DNA of 64,000 nucleotides, taken from the NCBI GenBank assembly GCA_014843695.1, contig CM026397.1, positions 51,256,082 through 51,320,081 on the forward strand, in the 5' to 3' direction. The translations under genes and the position numbers were made by a program. The notes under the pieces are model-generated. The model worked only from the letters and a program-made list of their open reading frames with translations, had not been told where the DNA came from and did no database searches. Below, piece after piece: positions 50,801 through 64,000 of this stretch (its first letter is position 1; the number at the start of each line of letters is the position of its first letter). The stretch comes from Archivesica marissinica. Taxonomy: Eukaryota > Mollusca > Bivalvia > Venerida > Vesicomyidae.

Positions 50801-52142
50801 CCGAGTCAAAAATGAAACGATACCTGGTGTTTATGTGTCTATAATTTCAACATTTATTAAGAAAATTCTTTGAAAATTCATAAGATGATAGTTCAACATG
50901 TTTGAAAGAGGAGCACATAAAGCATAATGAGCCTCCGAAACTGTCTGCTGCGTGATGACGTAATTCGTCGGACAGGGGTCTAATGGAGTTTTCACACAGA
51001 CGTCAATACCGAGTATGGGCACCATTTGCGTCTCTCACTGCAATGCACCGCCGTCGCATCGAACGGAAGAGTGTCTGAATCTCTTGCTGGTCAATATTTG
51101 TCATTCCTGACGCAAAACATCCCTCAGTTAGTTTAACGTTACCGGCTGACGTCGTCTGACGCGGCGGTCTAACGTATCCCACAAATGTTCTATGGGTGAC
51201 AAGTCTGGTGACAAAGCAGGCCACGGCAGGGTTTCAATATTGTTCTGTTCCAATAATGTGGTGGAAATCCGAGCAGTATGACACCTGGCGTTGTCCTGTT
51301 GGAACAGTGTGACGTTTCTGTTGGCGTTAAAGAACGGCACAACAACTGGCGCAAGGATCTCATCACAGTACCACTAGGGGGTTTAGGTTCCCGTCCACCA
51401 CTAACAGTTCAGTGCGAGTGCCGAAGGTGATACCGCCCCACGCCATAACGCTTCCGCCCCCGAACAGATCGACCTGACGTACACATGCGTCGGCGTAACG
51501 TTCACCGCGTCTGCGATATACCCGCTCTCTGCCATCTGCTCGACGCAAACAGAACCGCGATTCATCGCTAAACATCACCGAATTCCACTGTAACCGAGTC
51601 CAGCGAGCACGTTCCGTCGTCCATTCCCGCCGTACGTCACGGTGACGTCGTGTTAGGATGAGTCCAACGTATGGCCGATAGGCACGAATGCCACGTTCAC
51701 CGAGCCGGTTCCTGACTGTTTGTGCACTGATGCGATTGTTGGTCATCCCAGGAGTAACGGCAGCTGTGTGCGTAGCAGGTAGGAACCGGTCACGTAAATG
51801 TGACGTCCGAATGTGACGGTCCTGTTCACGCGTCGTCACACGTGGTCGACCAGATCTTGGACGGTCGTCCACCGATCCATGTGTTCGATAATGTCGAAGT
51901 AGACGTGTTATCGTGATCCGCGTAACCCCGAGCCGATTTGCGACGTCACGCTGACGTAAACCGCCGTCAATCATGCCAATGGCACGTATTCTCTGATTGC
52001 GGTTTAGCCTAGGCATTTTGTTAGAGGTAACAATGGGTATGTAAGGTGTTTTTCCTCGATGATAATGCAATACCAGTACAATAAACCGGTTTTATCCGTT
52101 TTACGTCATTTTTAGTTTGGTATCGTTTATTTTTTGACTCAG
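50801..52142 (-). mobile_element. Tc1/mariner (DD34E) transposon, copy 2, defective
   Basis: Same element as 1270-2607 with the same TA-flanked ends, 1,342 bp. It carries GCGCAAGGATCTCATC where copy 1 has a 4-bp-shorter scrambled stretch, so this copy preserves the older state at that point. Confidence 0.9.
51003..52016 (-). pseudogene. Tc1-like DD34E transposase, frameshifted (copy 2)
   Basis: Same domains and triad as copy 1. Here the stretch between NLNPLV and PFFNANRN is complete, and only one extra base (around 51375) breaks the frame there. The in-frame TAA near 51128 and the later one-base loss are shared with copy 1. Those lesions therefore predate the 49.5-kb duplication, while the 4-bp change is specific to copy 1. 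Confidence 0.9.
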
Positions 52143-52170
52143 TATATATACGTGAATTGGAATAAACCGG

Positions 52171-52599
52171 TTAAAGATAAGATAATTGTTTATTATAGTG
52201 ACTTGTGTTTTCCAACATATTTACAACACAAGTCATGTAAAACACCAAGTCACTATAGTCCCTAATAGTGTGGCCTTGAAATTCAAATGTATGGAGACTA
52301 GCCTCATCAAGTGTGGGTTCCTGGGGAGTGACCTTCAGGAATGTTCCTAATACATGGCCAGACCTGTTATCACGCAGATCTTCAAGTGTCGAGATTGTGG
52401 AGGAAAGAAAGGGAGAAACCTCCGAGTAAGTCAAATCCTTCTTTTGGTACATTTTGGATAGGGTGGCCAATGATTTCAGTGCATCGCACAAGAAGTGAGC
52501 CACATACAAGAACTTGTAAGTGGTAATGGGTTTAAAGAAGGAGAGAGCTTCAAAGGGCAAATGCATCTTCAACCTAGAATAAGTACTAAGGACAGACAA
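52171..52599 (-). pseudogene. ZNF862/hAT-like fragment (copy 2)
   Basis: Identical in translation to 2636-3064, including the satellite-derived first residues, so the fusion of fragment and satellite edge is older than the duplication. The family assignment is from memory of the FLYVAHFLCDALKSL region. Confidence 0.45.
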
Positions 52600-55500
52600 G
52601 ACTGGTGCCGGACAACCGGCTTATAGTAAGTACTAGGGACAGACAAGACTGATGCCGGAAAACCGGCCTATAGTAAGTACTAGGGACAGACAAGACTGGT
52701 GCCGTACAACCGGCCTATAGTAGTACTAGGAACAGATTATTGACAGGCAATACTGGTGCAAGGCAACCGGCCTATAGTAGGTACAAGGGACAGACAAGAT
52801 TGGTGCCGGACAACCGGCCTATAGTAAGTACTAGGGACAGACACGACTGGTGCCGGACAACCGGCCTATTGTAAGTACTAGGGACAGACAAGACTGGTGC
52901 CAGACAACCGACCTATAGTAAGTACTAGGGACAGACAAGACTGGTGCCGGACAACCGGCCTATAGTAAGTACTAGGGACAGAAAAACTCGTGCCAGACAA
53001 CCGGCCTATAGTAAGTACTAGGGACAGACAAGACTGGTGCCAGACAACCGGCCTATAGTAAGTACTAGGGACAGACACGACTGGTGCCGGACAACCGGCC
53101 TATTGTAAGTACTAGGGACAGACAAGACTGGTGCCAGACAACCGACCTATAGTAAGTACTAGGGACAGACAAGACTGGTGCCGGACAACCGGCCTATAGT
53201 AAGTACTAGGGACAGAAAAACTCGTGCCAGACAACCGGCCTATAGTAAGTACTAGGGACAGACAAGACTGGTGCCAGACAACCGGCCTATAGTAAGTACT
53301 AGGGACAGACAAGACTGGTGCCGGACAACCAGCCTATAGGTGGTACTAGAGACAGACAAGACTGGTGCCAGACAACCGGTCTATAGTAAGTACTAGGAAC
53401 AGACACGACTGGTGCCGGACAACCGGCCTATAGCAAGTACTAGGGACAGACAAGACTGGTGGCGGACAACCAGCCTATAGTAAGTACTAGGGACAGACAA
53501 GACTGGTGCCAGACAACCGGCCTATAGCAAATACTAGGGACAGACAAGACTGGTCCCAGACAACCGGCCTATAGTAAGTACTAGGGACAGACACGACTGG
53601 TGACGGACAACAGGCCTATGGTAAGTACTAGGGACAGACAAGACTGGTGACGGACAACAGGCCTATAGTAAGTACTAGGGACAGAAAAGACTGGTGCCGG
53701 ACAACAGGCCTATAGTAAGTACTAGGGACAGACAAGACTGGTGCCGGACAACAGGCCTATAGTAAGTACTAGGGACAGACAAGACTGGTGCCGGACAACC
53801 AGCCTATAGTAAGTACTAGGGACAGACAAGACTGGTGCAGGACCACCGGCCTATAGTAACTACTAGGGACAGACAAGACTGGTGCAGGACAACCGGCCTA
53901 TAGTAAGTACTAGGGACAGACAAGACTGGTGCAGGACAACCGGCCTATAGTAAGCACTAGGGACAGACAAGACTGGTTCCAGACAACCGGCCTATAGTAA
54001 GTACTAGGGACAGACAAGACTGGTGCAGGACAATCGGCCTATAGTATGTACTAGGGACAGACAAGACTGGTGCAGGACAACCGGCCTATAGTAAGCACTA
54101 GGGACAGACAAGACTGGTGCCAGACAACCGGCCTATAGTAAGTACTAGGGACGGACAAGACTGATTCATGACAACCGGCCTATAGTAAGTACTAGGGACA
54201 GACAATACTGGTGCCGGACAACCGGCCTATACTAAGTACTAGCGACAGACAAGACTGGTGCCAGGCAACCGGCCCATAGTAAGTACTAGGGACAGACAAG
54301 ACTGGTGGCGGACAACCAGCCTATAGTAAGTACTAGGGACAGACAAGACTGGTGCCGGGCAACCGGCCCGTAGTAAGTACTATGGACAGACAAGACTGGT
54401 GCCAGACAACCGGCCCATAGTAAGTACTAGGGACAGACATGACTGATTCCGGACAACCGGCCTATAGTAAGTACTAGGGACAGACAAGACTGGTGCCAGA
54501 CAACCGGCCCATAGTAAGTACTAGAGACAGACAAGACTGGTGCCAGACAACCGGCCCATAGTAAGTACTAGGGACAGACAAGACTGATGGCGAACAACCA
54601 ACCTATTGTAAGTACTACGGACAGACAAGACTGGTGCCAGACAACCGGCCCATAGTAAGTACTAGGGACAGACAAGAATGGTGCGAGACAACCGGCCTAT
54701 AGTAAGTACTAGGGACAGACAAGACTGGTGCCAGACAAGCGGCCCATAGTAAGTACTAGGGACAGACAAGATTGGTGACAGACAACAGGCCCATAGTAAG
54801 TACTAGGGACAGACAAGACTGATGGCGGACAACCAGCCTATAGTAAGTACTAGGGACAGACAAGACTGGTGCCAGGCAACCAGCCCATAGTAAGTACTAG
54901 GGAAAGACAAGACTGATGGCGGACAACCAGACTATAGTAAGTACTAGGGACAGACAAGACTGGCGCCGGACAACCGGCCTATAGTAAGTACTAGGGACAG
55001 ACAAGACTGGTGCCGGACAACCGGCCTATAGCAAATACTAGGGACACACAAGACTGGTGACGGACAACCGGCCTATAGTAAGTACTAGGGACAGACAAGA
55101 CTGATGGCGAACAACCGGCCTATAGTAAGTACTAGGGACAGACAAGACTGGTGCCAGACAATCGGCCTATGGTAAGTATTAGGGACAGACAAGACTGGTG
55201 CCAAACAACTGGCCTATATTATGTACTATGGACAGACAAGACTGGTGCCATACAACGGGCCTATAGTAAGTACTAGGGACATACAATACTGGTGCCGGAC
55301 AACCGGCCTATAGTAAGTACTAGGGACAGACAAGACTGGTGCCGGACAACCGGCCTATAGTAAGTACTAGGGACAGACAAGACTGGTGGCGGACAACCAG
55401 CCTATAGTAAGTACTATGGACAGACAAGACTGGTGCCGGACAACGGCCTATAGTAGTACTAGGAACAGATTATTGACAGGCAATACTGGTGCAAGGCAAC

Positions 55501-58500
55501 CGGCCTATAGTAAGTACTAGGGACAGACAAGATTGGTGCCGGACAACCGGCCTATAGTAAGTACTAGGGACAGACACGACTGGTGCCGGACAACCGGCCT
55601 ATAGTAAGTACTAGGGACAGACAAGACTGGTGCCAGACAACCGACCTATAGTAAGTACTAGGGACAGACAAGACTGGTGCCGGACAACCGGCCGATAGTA
55701 AGTACTGGGGACAGACAAAACTCGTGCCAGACAACCGGCCTATAGTAAGTACTAGGGACAGACAAGACTGGTGCCAGACAACCGGCCTATAGTAAGTACT
55801 AGGGACAGACAAGACTGGGGCCGGACAACCAGCCTATAGGTGGTACTAGAGACAGACAAGACTGGTGCCAGACAACCGGCCTATAGTAAGTACTAGGAAC
55901 AGACAAGACTGGTGCCGGACAACCGGCCTATAGCAAGTACTAGGGACAGACAAGACTGGTGGCGGACAACCGGCCTATAGTAAGTACTAGGGACAGACAA
56001 GACTGGTGCCAGACAACCGGCCTATAGCAAATACTAGGGACAGACAAGACTGGTCCCAGACAACCGGCCTATAGTAAGTACTAGGGACAGACACGACTGG
56101 TGCCGGACAACAGGCCTATAGTAAGTACTAGGGACAGACAAGACTGGTGACGGACAACAGGCCTATAGTAAATACTAGGGAGAGAAAAGACTGGTGCCGG
56201 ACAACAGGCCTATAGTAAGTACTAGGGACAGACAAGACTGGTGCCGGACAACAGGCCTATAGTAAGTACTAGGGACAGACAAGACTGGCGCCGGACAACA
56301 GGCCTATGGTAAGTACTAGGGACAGACAAGACTGGTGCCGGACAACCAGCCTATAGTAAGTACTAGGGACAGACAAGACTGGTGCAGGACAACCGGCCTA
56401 TAGTAGGTACTAGGGACAGACACGACTGGTGCCAGACAACCGGCCCATAGTAAGTACTAGGGACAGTCAAGACCGATGGCGGACAACCAACCTATTGTAA
56501 GTACTAGGGACAGACAAGACTGGTGCCAGACAACCGGCCCATAGTAAGTACTAGGGACAGACAAGACTGGTGCCAGACAACCGGCCTATAATAAGTACTA
56601 GGGACAGACAAGACTGGTGCCAGAAAACCAGCCCATAGTAAGTACTAGGGACAGACACGATAGGTGCCAGACAACCGGCCCATAGTAAGTACTAGGGACA
56701 GACAAGACTGATGGCGGACAACCGCCTATAGTAAGTACTAGGGACAGACAAGACTGGTGCCAGGCAACCGGCCCATAGTAAGTACTAGGGACAGACAAGA
56801 CTGATGGCGGACAACCAGCCTATAGTAAGTACTAGGGACAGACAAGACTGGTGCCGGACAACCGGCCTATAGTAAGTACTAGGGACAGACAAGACTGGTG
56901 CCGGACAACCGGCCTATAGCAAATACTAGGGACAGACAAGACTGGTGACGGACAACCGGCCTATAGTAAGTACTAGGGACAGACAAGACTGATGGCGAAC
57001 AACCGGCCTATAGGAAGTACTAGGGACAGACAAGACTGGTGTCGGACAACCGGCCTATAATAAGTACTAGGGACAGACAAGACTGGTGCCAGACAACCGG
57101 CCTATGGTAAGTATTAGGGACAGACAAGACTGGTGCCAAACAACTGGCCTATAGTATGTACTATGGACAGACAAGACTGGTGCCAGTCAACGGGCCTATA
57201 GTAAGTACTAGGGACAGACAAGACTGGTGGCGGACAACCGGCCTATAGTAAGTACTAGGGACAGACAAGACTGGTGCCGGACAACCGGCCTATAGTAAGT
57301 ATTAGGGACAGACAAGACTGGTGGCGGACAACCAGCCTATAGTAAGTACTAGGGACAGACAAGACTGGTGCCGGACAACCGGTCTACAGTAAATACTAGG
57401 GACAGACAAGACTGGTGCCGGACAACCGAGCTATAGTAAGTAATATGGACAGACAAGACTGGTGCCAGACAACGGGCCTATAGTAAGTACTAGGGACAGA
57501 CAAGACTGGTGCCAGACAACCGGCCTATAGTAAGTACTAGGGACAGACAAGACTGGTGCCAGACAACCGGCCTATAGTAAGTACTAGTGACATACAAGAT
57601 TGATTCCGGACAACCGGCCTATAGTAAGTACTAGGGACAGACAATACTGGTGCCGGACAACCGGCCTATAGTAAGTACTAGCGACAGACAAGACTGGTGC
57701 CAGGCAACCGGCGCATAGTAAGTACTAGGGACAGGCAAGACTGATGGCGGACAACCAGCCTATAGTAAGTACTAGGGACAGACAAGACTGGTGCCGGACA
57801 ACAGGCCTATAGTAAGTACTAGGGACAGACAAGACTGGTGCCGGACAACAGGCCTATAGTAAGTACTAGGGACAGACAAGACTGGTGCCGGACAACCAGC
57901 CTATAGTAAGTACTAGGGACAGACAAGACTGGTGCAGGACAACCGGCCTATAGTAAGTACTAGGGACAGACAAGACTGGTGCAGGACAACCGGCATATAG
58001 TAAGCACTAGGGACAGACAAGACTGGTGCCAGACAACCGGCCTATAGTAAGTACTAGGGACAGACAAGACTGATTCCGGACAACCGGCCTATAGTAAGCA
58101 CTAGGGACAGACAAGACTGGTGCCAGACAACCGGCCTATAGTAAGTACTAGTGACAGACAAGATTGATTCCGGACAACCGGCCTATAGTAAGTACTAGGG
58201 ACAGACAATACTGGTGCCGGACTACCGGCCTATAGTAAGTACTAGCGACATACAAGTCTGGTGCCAGGCAACCGGCGCATAGTAAGTACTAGGGACAGGC
58301 AAGACTGATGGCGGACAACCAGCCTATAGTAAGTACTAGGGACAGACAAGACTGGTGCCGGGCAACCGGCCCATAGTAAGTACTATGGACAGACAAGACT
58401 GGTGCTAGACAACCGGCCTATAGTAAGTACTAGGGACAGACACGACTGGTGCCAGACAACCGGCCCATAGTAAGTACTAGGGACAGACAAGACTGATGGC

Positions 58501-61500
58501 GGACAACCAACCTATTGTAAGTACTAGGGACAGACAAGACTGGTGCCAGACAACCGGCCCATAGTAAGTACTAGGGACAAACAAGACTGGTGCCAGACAA
58601 CCGGCCTATAATAAGTACTAGGGACAGACAAGACTGGTGCCAGACAACCAGCCGATAGTAAGTACTAGGGACAGACACGATTGGTGCCAGACAACCGGCC
58701 CATAGTAAGTACTAGGGACAGACAAGACTGGTGCCAGGCAACCGGCCCATAGTAAGTACTAGGGACAGACAAGACTGATGGCGGACAACCAGCCTATAGT
58801 AAGTACTAGGGACAGACAAGACTGGTGCCGGACAACCGGCCTATAGTAAGTACTAGGGACAGACAAGACTGGTGCCGGACAACCGGCCTATAGCAAATAC
58901 TAGGGACAGACAAGACTGGTGACGGACAACCGGCCTATAGTAAGTACTAGGGACAGACAGACTGATGGCGAACAACCGGCCTATAGGAAGTACTAGGGAC
59001 AGACAAGACTGGTGCCGGACAACCGGCCTATAGTAAGTACTAGGGACAGACAAGACTGGTGCCAGACAACCGGCCTATGGTAAGTATTAGGGACAGACAA
59101 GACTGGTGCCAAACAACTGGCCTATAGTATGTACTATGGACAGACAAGACTGGTGCCAGACAACGGGCCTATAGTAAGTACTAGGGACAGACAAGACTGG
59201 TGGTGGACAACCGGCCTATAGTAAGTACTAGGGACAGACAAGACTGGTGCCGGACAACCGGCCTATAGTAAGTACTAGGGACAGACAAGACTGGTGGCGG
59301 ACAACCAGCCTATAGTAAGTACTAGGGACAGACAAGACTGGTGGCGGACAACCGGTCTACAGTAAATACTAGGGACAGACAAGACTGGTGCCGGACAACC
59401 GAGCTATAGTAAGTAATATGGACAGACAAGACTGGTGCCATACAACGGGCCTATAGTAAGTACTAGGGACAGACAAGACTGGTGCCAGACAACCGGCCTA
59501 TAGTAAGTACTAGGGACAGACAAGACTGGTGCCAGACAACCGGCCTATAGTAAGTACTAGTGACAGACAAGATTGATTCCGGACAACCGGCCTATAGTAA
59601 GTACTAGGGACAGACAATACTGGTGCCGGACAACCGGCCTATAGTAAGTACTAGCGACAGACAACACTGGTGCCAGGCAACCGGCGCATAGTAAGTACTA
59701 GGGACAGGCAAGACTGATGGCGGACAACCAGCCTATAGTAAGTACTAGGGACAGACAAGACTGGTGCCGGGCAACCGGCCCATAGTAAGTACTATGGACA
59801 GACAAGACTGGTGCCAGACAACCGGCCCATAGTAAGTACTAGGGACAGACAAGACTGGTGCCGGACAACCGGCCTATAGTAAGTACTAGGGACAGACAAG
59901 ACTGGTGCCAGACAACCGGCCCATAGTAAGTACTAGGGACAGACACGACTGGTGCCAGACAACCGGCCTATAGTAAGTACTAGGGACAGACAAGACTGAT
60001 TCCGGACAACCGGCCTATAGTAAGCACTAGGGACAGACAAGACTGGTGCCAGACAACCGGCCTATAGTAAGTACTAGTGACAGACAAGATTGATTCCGGA
60101 CAACCGGCCTATAGTAAGTACTAGGGACAGACAATACTGGTGCCGGACAACCGGCCTATAGTAAGTACTAGCGACAGACAAGTCTGGTGCCAGGCAACCG
60201 GCGCATAGTAAGTACTAGGGACAGGCAAGACTGATGGCGGACAACCAGCCTATAGTAAGTACTAGGGACAGACAAGACTGGTGCCGGGCAACCGGCCCAT
60301 AGTAAGTACTATGGACAGACAAGACTGGTGCTAGACAACCGGCCCATAGTAAGTACTAGGGACAGACAAGACTGGTGCCGGACAACCGGCCTATAGTAAG
60401 TACTAGGGACAGACACGACTGGTGCCAGACAACCGGCCCATAGTAAGTACTAGGGACAGACAAGACTGATGGCGGACAACCAACCTATTGTAAGTACTAG
60501 GGACAGACAAGACTGGTGCCAGAGAACCGGCCCATAGTAAGTACTAGGGACAGACAAGACTGATGGCGGACAACCAGCCTATAGTAAGTACTAGGGACAG
60601 ACAAGACTGGTGCCAGGCAACCGGCCCATAGTAAGTACTAGGGACAGACAAGACTGATGGCGGACAACCAGCCTATAGTAAGTACTAGGGACAGACAAGA
60701 CTGGTGCCGGACAACCGGCCTATAGTAAGTACTAGGGACAGACAAGACTGGTGCCGGACAACCGGCCTATAGCAAATACTAGGGACAGACAAGACTGGTG
60801 ACGGACAACCGGCCTATAGTAAGTACTAGGGACAGACAGACTGATGGCGAACAACCGGCCTATAGGAAGTACTAGGGACAGACAAGACTGGTGCCGGACA
60901 ACCGGCCTATAGTAAGTACTAGGGACAGACAAGACTGGTGCCAGACAACCGGCCTATGGTAAGTATTAGGGACAGACAAGACTGGTGCCAAACAACTGGC
61001 CTATAGTATGTACTATGGACAGACAAGACTGGTGCCAGACAACGGGCCTATAGTAAGTACTAGGGACAGACAAGACTGGTGGTGGACAACCGGCCTATAG
61101 TAAGTACTAGGGACAGACAAGACTGGTGCCGGACAACCGGCCTATAGTAAGTACTAGGGACAGACAAGACTGGTGGCGGACAACCAGCCTATAGTAAGTA
61201 CTAGGGACAGACAAGACTGGTGCCGGACAACCGGCCTATAGTAAGTACTAGGGACAGACAAGACTGGTGGCGGACAACCGGTCTACAGTAAATACTAGGG
61301 ACAGACAAGACTGGTGCCGGACAACCGAGCTATAGTAAGTAATATGGACAGACAAGACTGGTGCCATACAACGGGCCTATAGTAAGTACTAGGGACAGAC
61401 AAGACTGGTGCCAGACAACCGGCCTATAGTAAGTACTAGGGACAGACAAGACTGGTGCCAGACAACCGGCCTATAGTAAGTACTAGTGACAGACAAGATT

Positions 61501-63019
61501 GATTCCGGACAACCGGCCTATAGTAAGTACTAGGGACAGACAATACTGGTGCCGGACAACCGGCCTATAGTAAGTACTAGCGACAGACAACACTGGTGCC
61601 AGGCAACCGGCGCATAGTAAGTACTAGGGACAGGCAAGACTGATGGCGGACAACCAGCCTATAGTAAGTACTAGGGACAGACAAGACTGGTGCCGGGCAA
61701 CCGGCCCATAGTAAGTACTATGGACAGACAAGACTGGTGCCAGACAACCGGCCCATAGTAAGTACTAGGGACAGACAAGACTGGTGCCGGACAACCGGCC
61801 TATAGTAAGTACTAGGGACAGACAAGACTGGTGCCAGACAACCGGCCCATAGTAAGTACTAGGGACAGACACGACTGGTGCCAGACAACCGGCCCATAGT
61901 AAGTACTAGGGACAGACAAGACTGATGGCGGACAACCAACCTATTGTAAGTACTAGGGACAGACAAGACTGGTGCCAGACAACCGGCCCATAGTAAGTAC
62001 TAGGGACAGACAAGACTGGTGCCAGACAACCGGCCTATAATAAGTACTAGGACAGACAAGACTGGTGCCAGACAACCAGCCCATAGTAAGTACTAGGGAC
62101 AGACAAGATTGGTGCCAGAAAACCGGCCAATAGTAAGTACTAGGGACAGACAAGACTGATGGCGGACAACCAGCCTATAGTAAGTACTAGGGACAGACAA
62201 GACTGGTGCCAGGCAACCGGCCCATAGTAAGTACTAGAGACAGACAAGACTGATGGCGGACAACCAGCCTATTGTAAGTACTAGGGACAGACAAGACTGG
62301 TGCCGGACAACCGGCCTATAGTAAGTACTAGGGACAGACAAGACTGGTGCCGGACAACCGGCCTATAGCAAATACTAGGGACAGACAAGACTGGTGGACG
62401 GACAACCGGCCTATAGTAAGTACTAGGGACAGACAAGACTGATGGCGAACAACCGGCCTATAGGAAGTACTAGGGACAGACAAGACTGGTGCCGGACAAC
62501 CGGCCTATAGTAAGTACTAGGGACAGACAAGACTGGTGCCAGACAACCGGCCTATGGTAAGTATTAGGGACAGACAAGACTGGTGCCAAACAACTGGCCT
62601 ATAGTATGTACTATGGACAGACAAGACTGGTGCCAGACAACGGGCCTATAGTAAGTACTAGGGACAGACAAGACTGGTGGCGGACAACCGGCCTATAGTA
62701 AGTACTAGGGACAGACAAGACTGGTGCCGGACAACCGGCCTATAGTAAGTACTAGGGACAGACAAGACTGGTGGCGGACAACCAGCCTATAGTAAGTACT
62801 AGGGACAGACAAGACTGGTGCCGGACAACCGGCCTATAGTAAGTACTAGGGACAGACAAGACTGGTGCCAGACAACCGGCCTATAGTAAGTACTAGGGAC
62901 AGACAAGACTGGTGCCGGACAACCGGCCTATAGTAAGTACTAGGGACAGACAAGACTGGTGCCAGACAACCGGCCTATAGTAAGTACTAGGGACAGACAA
63001 GACTGGTGCCAGACAACCA
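52581..63019. repeat. 47-bp satellite array 2 (about 222 units)
   Basis: Same monomer and same edges as array 1 but about 2.0 kb longer. Block structure is clear. The TGCCAAACAACTGGCC marker recurs near 55199, 57134, 59105, 60985 and 62585, with the 59105/60985 pair 1.88 kb apart (40 monomers). An edge-specific irregular unit with AACAGATTATTGACAGGC at 52731 recurs internally at 55464. A 234-bp (five-monomer) block is doubled at 52878-53312. Open frames of about 66-82 codons here are chance. Confidence 0.97.
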
Positions 63020-64000
63020 GCTGTTTGTACGATAGCAATGAGATCACACACCAGATGAATTATGGGACGGTTTTACTCAAATGTGGCTTACTTACCACAA
63101 TTACTGTGTGCCTATAGATATTATTGTCTCCCCATGTTTCCTGAATGAGACCAGTCGGATAATACGCCAGTAATTCTGTGCGTCCCATACCGGTATGCAA
63201 GCATGTACTGCTCTTTAAATAATTGTTGTAACACTGGATAATTTATCAATTTAATAATTCAGTACGTTGTGTGCGGTGACTCGATCGACTCCCCCGACTG
63301 TGTCTGCACATTGCAATAATTATAGGACAATATATCAATATCTTTCATTTGCTTGTATTAGTATGAACTTGTTGTATGGACATTGAGGTTCGAACTGCTA
63401 ATATATTATGGGAAATTATTAACGGAAACACTAGAAGTCAATATATAGACTAGACTAGAACAAAATAAAGCGGGCAAACAAGAACTTGAACTGAAGAAGA
63501 CTATAGAAGAATTAGAACAGGAACTAGATGATGATAATACAAACACAGTTTACGTGGTGGATGTTGATGTCCATATGCCTATCGGCTACTAATATAGGTC
63601 CTGTTCATTAGAATGCGACACACATTATTTAATAATATATTTTAGTCACACAATCGGAGAAGAAATAGTCAGCTTAGATATAATATTCAGCCTTATGCAT
63701 CGTTGTTAAGGAAAATGCACCGGGTAATAAATTCACTCGGTCTACCTCTGACTGTCGCTAGCACATATTATTCGTGTGTGGGTGACAGTCTGAGATATGA
63801 AAACCAAACACACAGCATTACCACAGCCCACATAGCCATATAAATATCAAATTATTACAAATTTAGATTAATGAAACGTCTATGAAAATTTAGTCGCCGG
63901 GGCAAATGCGGTGGCTACTTCATACAAAATTATATAGTTAGTTTCCTGTTCCTGCTTTTAAAAAGTATACCTATGGGCAAGCTTGCATACGTCTTACTCA
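63020..64000. other. Second copy of the DNA right of the satellite, with a 1.68-kb deletion
   Basis: 63020-63391 matches 11455-11826. It then jumps at GAGGTTCGAACTG to sequence matching 13504 onward, which contains part of the fossil L1-like LINE (ILWEIINGNTRSQYID near 63405). 63600-64000 follows 13720-14100 with several substitutions and one indel of about 12 bp near 63870. No gene. Confidence 0.88.

Noticed and set aside
3343..62153. Repeated 66-82 codon frames starting MSVPSTYY
   Set aside because: Chance frames in the 47-bp satellite. A period that is not a multiple of three makes them cycle and stop.

Overview
This is eukaryotic, almost certainly metazoan, nuclear DNA. Introns have GT/AG borders, there are tRNA-derived SINEs with target-site duplications, APE-type LINEs, a Tc1/mariner element and long satellite arrays. 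The style of the SINE bodies and the AT-rich tandem-repeat load suggest a marine invertebrate, most plausibly a mollusc. That assignment is inference, and no sequence here fixes the species. About two thirds of the window is tandem or interspersed repeat.

Layout. 1-3045: tail of a duplicated unit, holding the last two exons of a gene, a SINE and a broken Tc1-like transposon. 3046-11454: 47-bp satellite array. 11455-16717: unique DNA with a fossil L1-like LINE that carries a nested SINE tail. 16718-33451: 25-bp satellite array of about 670 units. 33452-38560: two minus-strand LINEs, one a decayed 3' end and the other nearly intact. 39167-50491: a six-exon gene for a predicted secreted, cysteine-containing protein of 231 residues. 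Its introns hold SINEs, a foldback MITE, microsatellite and six tandem-repeat loci with units of 30, 31, 51, 54 and 65 bp plus short motifs. 50801-52142: second copy of the Tc1-like element. 52581-63019: second 47-bp array. 63020-64000: second copy of the DNA right of the first array.

The dominant structural fact is a direct duplication with a period of about 49.5 kb. 1-14100 corresponds to 49532-64000, differing by point changes, indels, array length and a 1,678-bp deletion. The two terminal exons at 204-960 therefore belong to another copy of the same gene whose upstream exons lie left of the window. The locus looks like a tandem gene array with units of about 50 kb, or possibly two haplotypes joined by the assembler.

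The gene model was reconstructed by hand. The six exons have mutually consistent splice phases (0, 2, 1, 1, 1) and sum to exactly 232 codons including the stop. I do not recognise the protein family. One curious feature is that its exon-4 splice donor lies inside the first unit of a 65-bp tandem repeat, so the donor sequence is reiterated eight more times downstream. All other long open frames are LINE or transposase remnants or artefacts of tandem repeats.
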